Below are positions 43,257 through 53,874 of a DNA stretch of 64,000 bases, one piece after another (position 1 is the stretch's first letter; every line of letters starts with the position of its first letter). Location: contig JAEXDA010000011.1 of the NCBI GenBank assembly GCA_023401925.1, positions 1-64,000 of the forward strand, given 5' to 3'. The notes below the pieces were generated by a model. It was not told where the DNA came from. It was given only the letters and a program-made list of their open reading frames with translations, and made no database searches. A program made the translations under genes and the position numbers. The DNA is from Bacillota bacterium (lineage in GTDB: Bacteria; Bacillota; UBA4882; UBA8346).

Positions 43257-45041
43257 TTGGAAATAACGGTAAATAATAACTTCATGAAAATTTTGCTTAC
43301 GACTTTGAATGCCAAATTTGTCCATACTTCCCTAGCCTTGTGGTATTTATTCCAATTTAACCGTCTCGACCATCCCGGACTTTACTTTAGGGAATTCAAC
43401 ATCAATCAGGACCTATCTTGGATTTGCGGTGAGTTGTTTTCCGAACATGCCGATGTGGTGGCCTTTTCCTGTAACATTTGGAATATCGGGCAAACCCGTA
43501 TTCTTTGTCAAAGGCTGAAAGCTTTATCACCCGGGACGGTAATCCTTTTGGGCGGCAGTGAGGTTTCGGCGGATCCCCGGGATATTATGGAAGAATGTCC
43601 GGCGGTTGATTTTATCATCGCGGGTGAGGGCGAGTTAACATTCAAAGAATGGCTGGATGAGATTTCTTCTGGAAAGGATGATTGGGGTTCCATTGATGGT
43701 CTGGTATTCCGGGAGGGAAGCCGGATTATTCAAAACCGTTTACGGGAAGATATCATAGATTTGGGCCTGATACCTTTCCCATATCCGGAGGATTTGGCGC
43801 CTTTCCGTAAAAAGCTGGTTTATTATGAAACCACCCGCGGATGCCCTTTCTCCTGTCAATATTGCCTTTCCGCCAACGAACACGGGGTGCGGTATTTCCC
43901 CTTGGAGAGGGTGAAATCGGAATTATTGGCGTTCATGAAAGCCGATATCGCGCAGGTCAAATTCGTAGACCGCTCTTTTAACTGTAATCCGTCCTGGGCC
44001 AAGGAAATCTGGAGCTTTTTATTGGAAGCGCGCGGGCAATATCCCTGTGGGACCAATTTTCATTTTGAAATCGTCGGCGATTTGCTTGATGAGGAATCAT
44101 TGGAGATCCTGGCAAAGGCTCCCTTGGGCTTTTTCCAGTTTGAGATCGGGGTTCAAAGCACCAATCCGGAGACCCTCTCCCTGATTGAGCGGAGGATGAA
44201 TTTTCTTAGGCTTGGGCAAAATGTACACAGGCTCCGGGAATTTACCAAAGTTTTTGTGCATCTAGACCTCATCGCCGGGTTGCCGGGAGAAGACTACCGG
44301 AGCTTTGCCAAAACGTTCAATGATAATCTGCTGTTGAAGCCCAACCGGTTGCAGCTTGGTTTTTTAAAACTTCTCCATGGTTCCGGATTGCGTAAAAAGG
44401 CTGAGGAATACGGATATTTGTATACCGGGGAAACCCCCTACGAAGTGATGGCCAGCCGCTGGATATCTTATGAAGAACTTTTGAAATTGAAAGTTATTGA
44501 AGACCTATTGGAACGGTATTATAATTCGGAGCGCTTTCGGTTAAGTTTTGATTACCTAATTGCTCAATTTTCCACCCCTTTTCGTTTGTTTGAGGATTTT
44601 GCGGCCTGGTGGAAAAAAAGGGGTTTGGATGAAAACTCTCATAAGGTCAAAGATTTATATGACTATTTATTACAGTTTTACATTTCAATGGATTTAGACG
44701 GCCGGGCTTTACAAAATCTGTTGAAATACGATTTGCTCAGTTCGGAGCGAATGGTGGAGCTACCGGCATGGGCCGGAAAATCCAATCCGGATTTGCACCC
44801 GAAGGGATATAAGTTTTGGCAAAATCAAAACCACCGTCAACAATATATCCCGGAGTGGAATGACTTGGCGGTCCGGGATATCCAAAGACGAGTCATTTTT
44901 GAAGAGTTTGATTGTAATCCGCAGGAAGTGGCGGCCTCCCCTTTGGAAAATCCTCAGTGGAATCCGCTGATCTTTTTGTTTATTTACCGAGGTTCTGAAA
45001 TAAGTGTATATCCGATTACCAGGGAGGATTTTGAGGAATGA
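43257..45041 (+). CDS. B12-binding-domain radical SAM protein (DUF4080 type)
   Basis: The 594-residue protein has an N-terminal cobalamin-binding-like domain (KILLTTLNAKFVHTSLALWY, VILLGGSEVSADP) and a radical SAM core with CPFSCQYC (the CxxxCxxC 4Fe-4S motif) after YYETTRGC. A DUF4080 C-terminal region follows. Such proteins are presumed methylases or related, but this subgroup is uncharacterised. TTG 43257 sits after CAGGATTTT; ATG 43284 is where homology begins and is an alternative start. It overlaps the next small gene by 4 bases. Confidence 0.88.
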   Translation: MEITVNNNFMKILLTTLNAKFVHTSLALWYLFQFNRLDHPGLYFREFNINQDLSWICGELFSEHADVVAFSCNIWNIGQTRILCQRLKALSPGTVILLGGSEVSADPRDIMEECPAVDFIIAGEGELTFKEWLDEISSGKDDWGSIDGLVFREGSRIIQNRLREDIIDLGLIPFPYPEDLAPFRKKLVYYETTRGCPFSCQYCLSANEHGVRYFPLERVKSELLAFMKADIAQVKFVDRSFNCNPSWAKEIWSFLLEARGQYPCGTNFHFEIVGDLLDEESLEILAKAPLGFFQFEIGVQSTNPETLSLIERRMNFLRLGQNVHRLREFTKVFVHLDLIAGLPGEDYRSFAKTFNDNLLLKPNRLQLGFLKLLHGSGLRKKAEEYGYLYTGETPYEVMASRWISYEELLKLKVIEDLLERYYNSERFRLSFDYLIAQFSTPFRLFEDFAAWWKKRGLDENSHKVKDLYDYLLQFYISMDLDGRALQNLLKYDLLSSERMVELPAWAGKSNPDLHPKGYKFWQNQNHRQQYIPEWNDLAVRDIQRRVIFEEFDCNPQEVAASPLENPQWNPLIFLFIYRGSEISVYPITREDFEE

Positions 45042-45307
45042 ATAAAATCGCCGTAGCGTTATTTTGCATTTTATTAGGGGTAATGTTATTGCTAAAAAAC
45101 AGCAATCTTTTACCGGAGAATTTCGGGGCATTCTATTTGGAATTGGCGCGTCATTATTGGCCGGCGTTGATTATCCTGTTTGGTTTGCAGCTGCTGGTTA
45201 AGGAGAAAAATCCTTATTTAGGGCGAATTCTTTTTTGGATGATTCTGCTTTTATTGGGTTTGTGGTTATTTTGCCGCATGACAACGGCTGATAATTGGGT
45301 AATCTAA
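45038..45307 (+). CDS. Small membrane protein (LiaI/LiaF-TM-like, DUF5668 type)
   Basis: The 89-residue protein has three hydrophobic helices separated by short loops: IAVALFCILLGVMLLL, YWPALIILFGLQLLV and GRILFWMILLLLGLWLF. The YWPALIILFGL segment is typical of the LiaF transmembrane-like family. It starts inside the stop of the radical SAM gene (ATGA), suggesting coupled expression. Function unknown. Confidence 0.7.
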   Translation: MNKIAVALFCILLGVMLLLKNSNLLPENFGAFYLELARHYWPALIILFGLQLLVKEKNPYLGRILFWMILLLLGLWLFCRMTTADNWVI

Positions 45308-45394
45308 CCTTAAAATGATCCCATACCTTGTCTTGACATTTATCTTTCTTTCCCGTAAGATATTCTTGTTTATATTCATCAAGGAGGTGCAGCC

Positions 45395-45727
45395 ATGCCG
45401 ACATATGAATACGAATGCTCAAAATGTGGTAAATTTGAGCAATTTCATGGCATCAACACGGTACTGACAGAATGTCCGCAATGCGGCGGGGCTGTCCGGC
45501 GGTTGATCAGCCTGAACAATAATGTGATTTTTAAAGGTTCCGGATTTTATACCACGGATTACCGGTCCGGCGATAATAAAGGGAACGCGGCCAAGGATAA
45601 ATCCTCAAGCTCTGCTAGCTCTGCCGGCTCTACTTCAACGTCCCCGGCTTCCGATTCAAAATCCGGCGACTCCAAATCAACGGGCACGGCATCATCAGCA
45701 GCAAAAAGCGAAAGCAAAGCATCATAA
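45395..45727 (+). CDS. FmdB-family zinc ribbon protein
   Basis: The 110-residue protein starts MPTYEYECSKCGKFEQFHG and has a four-Cys zinc ribbon (C8, C11, C27, C30; CSKC and CPQC). A low-complexity Ser/Ala/Lys tail follows. It is a putative regulator of unknown target. AGGAGGTG precedes the ATG. A hairpin (45730-45751) lies immediately downstream. Confidence 0.88.
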   Translation: MPTYEYECSKCGKFEQFHGINTVLTECPQCGGAVRRLISLNNNVIFKGSGFYTTDYRSGDNKGNAAKDKSSSSASSAGSTSTSPASDSKSGDSKSTGTASSAAKSESKAS

Positions 45728-45729
45728 CG

Positions 45730-45751
45730 AAAGGTCACCGCGGTGGCCTTT
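45730..45751. terminator. Compact hairpin after the fmdB-type gene
   Basis: AAAGGTCACC (45730-45739) and GGTGGCCTTT (45742-45751) pair with one G-U over a 2-base centre, followed by CTTC. It could terminate transcription before argS, although the T-tail is short. Confidence 0.5.
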
Positions 45752-45801
45752 CTTCATGACTTGGTGGAAAATCTGTTTTAGCGTCAATGAAGGAGTTTTG
45801 A

Positions 45802-47481
45802 ATGGAAAAAATTATTACTCGAAAAGTAAAAGAAAGCTTGAAAAACGCTTTGGAACAAGCGGCCTTTCGGGCTCGTGAGGAAGGAAAACTGACGTTTGAC
45901 GAACTTCCGCCGGTAATCCTGGAGGTACCCAAGGACAAGAGCCATGGTAATTTTGCTTCGAATCTGGCTTTGATTTTGGCAAAAACCGTTAAAAAGGCGC
46001 CCCGGGATACGGCCCAAATCATACTTCAGTCCATGCAGTCTAATCCCTATATTGCCAAATCAGAGGTGGCCGGCCCCGGTTTTATCAATTTTTATTTGAA
46101 TGACAGTTGGCTGACAGAGGTCTTAGAGACCATTATAGCCGAAAAAGCACATTACGGAGATAATTCGGACTTAACCGGCGTCAATGTTCAACTTGAATTT
46201 GTCAGCGCCAATCCGGTTGGTCCCATGGTTGTGGTCAACGCCAGAGCCGCCGCTCTCGGTGACACTTTGGGCAATTTAATGTCTGCATCCGGCGCCAAGG
46301 TATGGCGGGAATATTATGTAAATGACTACGGCGTTCAAGTTGAGACTCTGGGACGTTCCATTGATGCCCGCTATCGGGAATTGCTTGGCCAGAAGGTGGA
46401 GTTTCCCGAAGATGGTTATCGTGGTGAATACATTTATGATATCGCCCGGGAGTTTATTGCGGAAAAAGGCGACTTTTACCTGGAATTTTCCGAACCGGAA
46501 CGGGTCAAAACTTTTAAAGATTTGGGTTATACCCGGATTTTGGCTTCCCAAAAAGAGGATCTCGGTAATTATGGGGTCCATTATGATTGTTGGTTTAGCG
46601 AACGCAGTCTCCATGAACAAGGCGCAGTAACTCAAATCATGAAAGATCTTGAGGAAAAGGGATTGACCTTCAAGCAGAACGGGGCTTTGTGGCTGAAAAC
46701 GACCGATTACGGCGATGATAAAGACCGGGTATTAACCACTGCCGATGGCCGGACCACTTATTTCACTTCGGATATTGCCTATCATGTAAACAAATTCAAC
46801 CGCGGGTTCAATTTATTGATTGATATTTGGGGGCCGGATCATCATGGTTATATTCCGAGAATGAAAGCGGCCCTGGCGGCCCTGGGATATGATCCTGCTC
46901 AGTTTGAAGTGTTAATCGCGCAGCAGATTAATCTTTTAAAGGATGGTCAGCCTTTTAAAATGTCCAAGCGGCGGGGGGATTTCATTACCATGAACGATTT
47001 GCTGGACGAAGTCGGTAATGATGTTGCCCGTTGGTTTTTCTTAATGCGCAGTTCCGACAGCCATCTAGACTTCGATATGGGGCTAGCGAAATCGCAGAGC
47101 AATGAAAACCCGGTTTTTTATGTTCAATATGCACTGGCCCGGATTTGTAGTATTTTCAGACAGGCAAGCCCGGAACAGTTAAATCTGGTGTTTGGTCCGG
47201 AACTTCTTCAATATTGGGATGAAGAGGAAAAGTCTCTGGTGGAGAAGGCGGCCCATTTCCCGGATTTAATCAGCGAAACCGCTATCAAGCGGGAACCACA
47301 CCGCTTAACGGGTTATTTATTGGAGCTGGCTACCATGTTTCATTCATATTATAATCGGCGCCGCTTTATCAGCGATGACATGGAGCAGACTCGGGCCCGG
47401 TTGGCTCTGGCCAAGGGATTAAGTTTTGTATTGCAAAGAGGTTTGGCATTACTGGGCGTATCGGCGCCGGAAAAGATGTAA
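45802..47481 (+). CDS. argS: Arginyl-tRNA synthetase with altered HIGH motif
   Basis: The 559-residue class I synthetase charges tRNA(Arg). Recognisable parts are the N-terminal Add-1 domain (ILEVPKDKSHGNFASNLALI), FVSANPVGPM, the DIAYHVNKFNRGFNLLIDIW and GPDHHGYIPRMKAAL blocks, the KMSKR signature (PFKMSKRRGDF) and the anticodon-binding DALR domain. The ATP-binding HIGH motif expected after ANPVGPM reads VVVN (residues 143-146, bases 46228-46239). All other motifs are intact and the frame is complete, so the gene is probably functional. Confidence 0.95.
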   Translation: MEKIITRKVKESLKNALEQAAFRAREEGKLTFDELPPVILEVPKDKSHGNFASNLALILAKTVKKAPRDTAQIILQSMQSNPYIAKSEVAGPGFINFYLNDSWLTEVLETIIAEKAHYGDNSDLTGVNVQLEFVSANPVGPMVVVNARAAALGDTLGNLMSASGAKVWREYYVNDYGVQVETLGRSIDARYRELLGQKVEFPEDGYRGEYIYDIAREFIAEKGDFYLEFSEPERVKTFKDLGYTRILASQKEDLGNYGVHYDCWFSERSLHEQGAVTQIMKDLEEKGLTFKQNGALWLKTTDYGDDKDRVLTTADGRTTYFTSDIAYHVNKFNRGFNLLIDIWGPDHHGYIPRMKAALAALGYDPAQFEVLIAQQINLLKDGQPFKMSKRRGDFITMNDLLDEVGNDVARWFFLMRSSDSHLDFDMGLAKSQSNENPVFYVQYALARICSIFRQASPEQLNLVFGPELLQYWDEEEKSLVEKAAHFPDLISETAIKREPHRLTGYLLELATMFHSYYNRRRFISDDMEQTRARLALAKGLSFVLQRGLALLGVSAPEKM

Positions 47482-47507
47482 GGATTGAAAAGAAGAGGTG
47501 TTGATTG

Positions 47508-49899
<2,392 letters not shown>

Positions 49900-50216
49900 C
49901 CAAACAGTATAGATTGAGGAAAAAACGGGCTGTTGCAAAAAAAAATTTATGGATTGGGATATACAAATCCAGGGGCGCATATTTTTCAGAGCGATCATTG
50001 TATATTTCTTTCGCATAATTATATTTTGCACCAGTTCCTTTTTTTATATTTTATGGTGGTCTTTTCGGGAGCCTTTTTGGTCCTCTCCAGGGGAATAAGA
50101 ATCGTTTTTGCAAAAACGATATCATGGAAAAGTTGCAAGCTTTCCAAGGATAATGAAAGATGGTGTAGAAAAAATAGCAACCGGCTTTTTTAATCCGAAT
50201 AGAAAAGGGGTGTTCC

Positions 50217-50394
50217 ATGAAAATTATTTTGCCCCGGATTCTTATCAGAGCGGGATCCTTTGAAAGCTACAACTTGTGGAACCGTTCAATTGATCCTATC
50301 GGCGCTTCAAAGGGGTTGTCAAAAATTTATCATCGGAATCAGCGGCAGCGCTGCCAATGACTGCGGGGCCGGAATGTTTGCGGACTTTATTTAA
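50217..50394 (+). pseudogene. Glycerate kinase remnant
   Basis: ATG 50217 follows AAAAGGGG. Adding one base near 50232 turns the reading into MKIILAPDSYQSG, the N-terminus of glycerate kinases. From 50263 another frame reads KATTCGTVQLILSALQRGC and then IIGISGSAANDCGAGMFADF, the conserved middle of the same family, before TAA at 50392. About 100 codons between the two parts and the whole C-terminus are missing. This is a deleted, frameshifted gene of glycerate/hexarate catabolism. Confidence 0.75.
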
Positions 50395-50465
50395 AACCTG
50401 TTGACCCTCCACGTACTAGAGACTTTATCATAGAAAGAGAAAAATAATTCAATGGAGGAATCGAT

Positions 50466-50641
50466 ATGATAGTCTCTTTCAAACAGTTTTAGTCCACAAG
50501 GTTTCACTGGGGCTGGCAATCATGCTGTTGCTGGTGACCCTTAACAGCACTTATTACTTTTTAGTCATTGCCAAGGTTAAAGCTGTAGAGTGGCTTGTTT
50601 TTAATGCATGTGCACCATCCAAGAATCGTATAAGGCGATGA
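50466..50641 (+). pseudogene. Frameshifted N-terminus of a membrane protein
   Basis: ATG 50466 has GGAGG at good spacing but stops after 8 codons. The neighbouring frame from 50468 reads DSLFQTVLVHKVSLGLAIML and LLVTLNSTYYFLVIAKVKAV, a basic start and one transmembrane helix like the first segment of a chemoreceptor, then stops at 50641. Probably the eroded 5' end of a receptor-type gene. The rest of 49900-50912 holds no supported gene. Confidence 0.4.
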
Positions 50642-50912
50642 TCGATTATATTAATTTGCATCATTTGAAGATGCATCTCCCCTGTTTGGAGATCTACCTA
50701 AAAGGCCCGGGAATAATTTTTCCGCGGAGTCCCCAAAAATTGCTCACTGAAATTCGAATGCCCATTGAAGGATGAGAACTGTTAAATACAAGAAGAGTCA
50801 TAAAAAGAGGCTCCGGTTGACCATTATGTTGGGTTATGGATTGTTTTTGGGCAGAGTGCTTATATTTTCCTTTGAAATTTATCCGATAATATTGAAATGA
50901 GAGGCGGTCTTC

Positions 50913-51698
50913 ATGCAAAAAGCGGTGGAAATGGAAAGCAGATCTTTGACCTTGCGGGGAATGCTTCATATCCCGGACGGAATAAGCGGAAAAATGCCGA
51001 TGGTGATGATTTTTCATGGCTTTACCGGCAATAAAATGGAACCCCATTTTATTTTTGTTAAACTGTCGAGATTGCTTGAGAAAAAAGGCATCGCCAGTGT
51101 ACGCTTTGATTTCGGGGGCAGTGGGGAAAGCGACGGGGATTTTATAGACATGACCCTCTCCAAAGAACTTGAAGATGGCAAAAGCATTTTAAAATTCGTA
51201 AAAACTCTCGATTTTGTGGACCGGGAGGGGATTTCCCTGGTCGGGCTGAGTATGGGCGGAGTGGTGGCCAGCATGCTTGCAGGTGATTGCAAAGAAGATA
51301 TTCAGGCCCTATGTTTGTGGGCTCCGGCCGGAAACATGAAAGATATTCCTCCCAGAGAGAAATCCGATGCTGAAATGCAAGAAGCACACCGAACCGGCTT
51401 TATCGATGTCGGGGGATTGGCCCTGGGTATGGACTTTATCAAAGATCTCAATTCATTGGATCTTTTCAAAAGCGCCGTTCTTTATGACAAAAAAGTATTA
51501 CTGCTCCATGGCGATAAAGATCAAACAGTGCCCTTAGGCACTTCGCGGCGGTATCAAGAAATATACGGAAACCGGGTTGAGTTTCATATCATTGACGGCG
51601 GCGATCATACTTTTAATCAATTGGGACAGGAAAATGAAGTGCTTCAGCTCACCACCGGTTTTTTAGAAGCCCAGCTGATGAAGGCGGGAGCCAAGTAA
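50913..51698 (+). CDS. Alpha/beta hydrolase (serine esterase type)
   Basis: The 261-residue cytosolic hydrolase has the oxyanion HGFTGNK region, the nucleophile elbow GLSMGG, Asp in LLHGDKDQTVPLGTS and His in IDGGDHTFNQ. The short-chain esterase/cinnamoyl-esterase-like group fits. ATG 50913 follows GAGGCGG. The substrate is unknown. Confidence 0.9.
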   Translation: MQKAVEMESRSLTLRGMLHIPDGISGKMPMVMIFHGFTGNKMEPHFIFVKLSRLLEKKGIASVRFDFGGSGESDGDFIDMTLSKELEDGKSILKFVKTLDFVDREGISLVGLSMGGVVASMLAGDCKEDIQALCLWAPAGNMKDIPPREKSDAEMQEAHRTGFIDVGGLALGMDFIKDLNSLDLFKSAVLYDKKVLLLHGDKDQTVPLGTSRRYQEIYGNRVEFHIIDGGDHTFNQLGQENEVLQLTTGFLEAQLMKAGAK

Positions 51699-51773
51699 AC
51701 CTTCCAATAACCGCCTGTCATTGTCCAGGTTAAGTTACCGAAGAATCAGGGTTTCATCTTGACCTTTCAATGG

Positions 51774-51802
51774 TTGACAACATTTTTGAAGAAGTTTATA
51801 AT
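51774..51802 (+). promoter_or_regulatory. Consensus promoter of the glycine riboswitch-glyA unit
   Basis: A perfect TTGACA (51774-51779), 17-base spacer and TATAAT (51797-51802). Transcription should start near 51810, just before the first aptamer. Confidence 0.85.
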
Positions 51803-51822
51803 CTATAGCATCGGTTGACGGT

Positions 51823-52126
51823 TATATGAGAGTTAACGTACTGTGGTCTGCGGACCCGTACGCTACACCGAAGGGGCAAAAGCACCGCAATTAAGTTGGT
51901 TTATTTATCCGGAAAATGCAGTGAAGGTCTGGAAAATTGGGCTAGACCCCGGGTGGAAGGCTACTTAAATTCCGGGGATCCAATCTCTCAGGTAAAAGGA
52001 GTATAACCCGACGAATCTCTGGAGAGACCTAAAGGGCGCCGAAGGGGTAATCAGCTCTGGAATGAAGAGGATTTATCCGATTCATGGAGGAGATGCAATC
52101 TCTCAGGCAAAAGGACAGAGGAGGCG
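51823..52126 (+). ncRNA. Tandem glycine riboswitch
   Basis: Two aptamers in a row are visible by their conserved cores: ACCGAAGGGGCAA (about 51878) with CTCTCAGGTAAAAGGA (about 51985), and GCCGAAGGGGTAA (about 52038) with CTCTCAGGCAAAAGGACAG (about 52100). The second opens with CTCTGGAGAGACC. The first aptamer has a longer internal arm than usual. Placed after a consensus promoter and before glyA, it should sense glycine and control serine hydroxymethyltransferase. No clear terminator follows, so the output mode is open. Confidence 0.92.
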
Positions 52127-52220
52127 TGCGTGAACGCATGGTTTATTTTCTTTTGTTCAAAATGGGGTCCCTCCGATCTCATTTTTTTATTTTGTTTCCA
52201 ATCGGATAGGAGGAGAATGC

Positions 52221-53747
52221 ATGTCGAATGTTGTTAACGTAAATGCCATCCGGGACTATTTGGCAACCACCAAACCCGAAAACATCCACTCCGGGTTTTT
52301 GGGATATTTGGCAAACCTCACCGAAGTAGCCAAGGTTGTACCGGCTGTTGCCAAATCGATTGTTCAGGAATTGAAGGATCAACGGAGTAATTTGAAATTA
52401 ATCGCCAGTGAAAACTACTGTTCCCTTTCCACTCAAATGGCGATGGGTAACTTGCTCACCGACAAATACGCGGAAGGGTTTCCTTTTCACCGTTTCTATG
52501 CCGGTTGTGACAATGTTGATCATATTGAGGCTTATGCTGCAGAAACAGCATGTAAATTATTCGGGTGCGATCATGCTTATGTTCAGCCCCATTCAGGTGC
52601 GGATGCCAATTTAGTGGCTTATTGGGCCATTTTAAACGCCAAAGTGAAGGTGCCGGGTTTGGAGGCTTTGGGCGAGACCGAACCGTCCCATTTGACCCGG
52701 GAGGACTGGAATCAATTACGGTCCCGGCTCGGTAATCAGAGGTTGTTGGGGATGGACTATTATTCCGGTGGCCATTTGACCCATGGTTACCGCCAGAATG
52801 TGTCGGCCCAGATGTTTGATGCTTATTCATACAGTGTGAACAAGGAAACCGGCTTGCTGGACTATGATGAGATTGAAAAAATGGCGCTGGAAATCAAACC
52901 TCTGATCTTGTTGGCCGGATTTAGCGCTTACCCCCGGATCATCAATTTTAAACGTTTACGGCAAATCGCCGACAAAGCCGGGGCCACGCTGATGGTGGAT
53001 ATGGCTCACTTCGCCGGTCTGGTGGCGGGTGGAGTATTTCAGGGCGATTTTAATCCGGTGGCCAATGCCCATGTCGTAACGACCACCACTCATAAAACGC
53101 TGCGCGGACCCAGAGGCGGGTTGGTGCTATGCACTGCGGAATTCGCCGAACATGTGGATAAAGGTTGCCCTCTGGTCATTGGCGGTCCGTTGCCTCATGT
53201 AATGGCAGCCAAAGCGATTGCCTTAACTGAAGCCTGTCAGCCTGAATTTAAGGCTTATGCCGCCAAGATAGTGGAAAATGCCCGCGTCTTTGCAAAAAAT
53301 TGTTTGGATGAAGGAATGGCGGTAGCCACCGGCGGTACCGACAATCATCTCTTTTTAATTGATGTCCGGCCTTTCGGACTCACCGGCCGCCAGGCGGAAA
53401 GCGCGGTCCGGGAATGCGGTATTACTTTGAACCGTAATTCGTTGCCTTTTGATACCAATGGTCCCTGGTATACCAGCGGTTTACGGGTCGGTACCCCGGC
53501 TGTAACAACGCTCGGGATGGGTGAGGCTGAAATGAAGGAAATGGCCGCCATTTTCAAATTGGTGCTGACTCATACCAAACCGGAACAGATTACCTCAGGT
53601 GAAAATGCCGGCAAACTTAGTAAAGCCAAGTACACGATGGATGAGAAAGCGAAGGCCGAAGCCCGATCCAGGGTTAAGGCATTACTGGATCGTTTCCCGG
53701 TTTATCCGGAACTGGACTTGGAGTTTTTACAGAAATATTTCGGGTAA
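52221..53747 (+). CDS. glyA: Serine hydroxymethyltransferase, long form
   Basis: The 508-residue PLP enzyme interconverts serine and glycine with tetrahydrofolate. The PLP lysine lies in VTTTTHKTLRGPRGG; the LIASENYCS, KYAEGFPFHRFYAGC, HSGADANLVAYWA and MVDMAHFAGLVAGG blocks are typical. It is about 90 residues longer than standard GlyA (about 415). The extra sequence includes an N-terminal extension of about 30 residues and an insert near NAKVKVPGLEALGETEPSHL, as in the long forms of Chlamydia and spirochetes. It is regulated by the upstream glycine riboswitch. ATG 52221 follows AGGAGG. Confidence 0.93.
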   Translation: MSNVVNVNAIRDYLATTKPENIHSGFLGYLANLTEVAKVVPAVAKSIVQELKDQRSNLKLIASENYCSLSTQMAMGNLLTDKYAEGFPFHRFYAGCDNVDHIEAYAAETACKLFGCDHAYVQPHSGADANLVAYWAILNAKVKVPGLEALGETEPSHLTREDWNQLRSRLGNQRLLGMDYYSGGHLTHGYRQNVSAQMFDAYSYSVNKETGLLDYDEIEKMALEIKPLILLAGFSAYPRIINFKRLRQIADKAGATLMVDMAHFAGLVAGGVFQGDFNPVANAHVVTTTTHKTLRGPRGGLVLCTAEFAEHVDKGCPLVIGGPLPHVMAAKAIALTEACQPEFKAYAAKIVENARVFAKNCLDEGMAVATGGTDNHLFLIDVRPFGLTGRQAESAVRECGITLNRNSLPFDTNGPWYTSGLRVGTPAVTTLGMGEAEMKEMAAIFKLVLTHTKPEQITSGENAGKLSKAKYTMDEKAKAEARSRVKALLDRFPVYPELDLEFLQKYFG

Positions 53748-53760
53748 GAATTTTTTTAAG

Positions 53761-53800
53761 CCAAGCCTGCGCAACCTATCAAGGCGCAGGTTTGGTTCTA
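53761..53800 (+). terminator. Hairpin downstream of glyA
   Basis: CCAAGCCTGCGC (53761-53772) pairs with GCGCAGGTTTGG (53784-53795), with one G-U, followed by TTCTA. A stable stem just after the glyA stop; the U-tail is weak. Confidence 0.65.
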
Positions 53801-53874
53801 TAAGAAGGAAACTGGAAATTGGCGGCTAATCTTGCAAAAGAGTACGCGCCAATTTTTTATAAGGTTAAAATTCA

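Noticed and set aside
49933..50193. 86-codon + strand ORF after pyrG
   Set aside because: The start is not preceded by a ribosome site and the AT-rich sequence gives a non-protein-like product.
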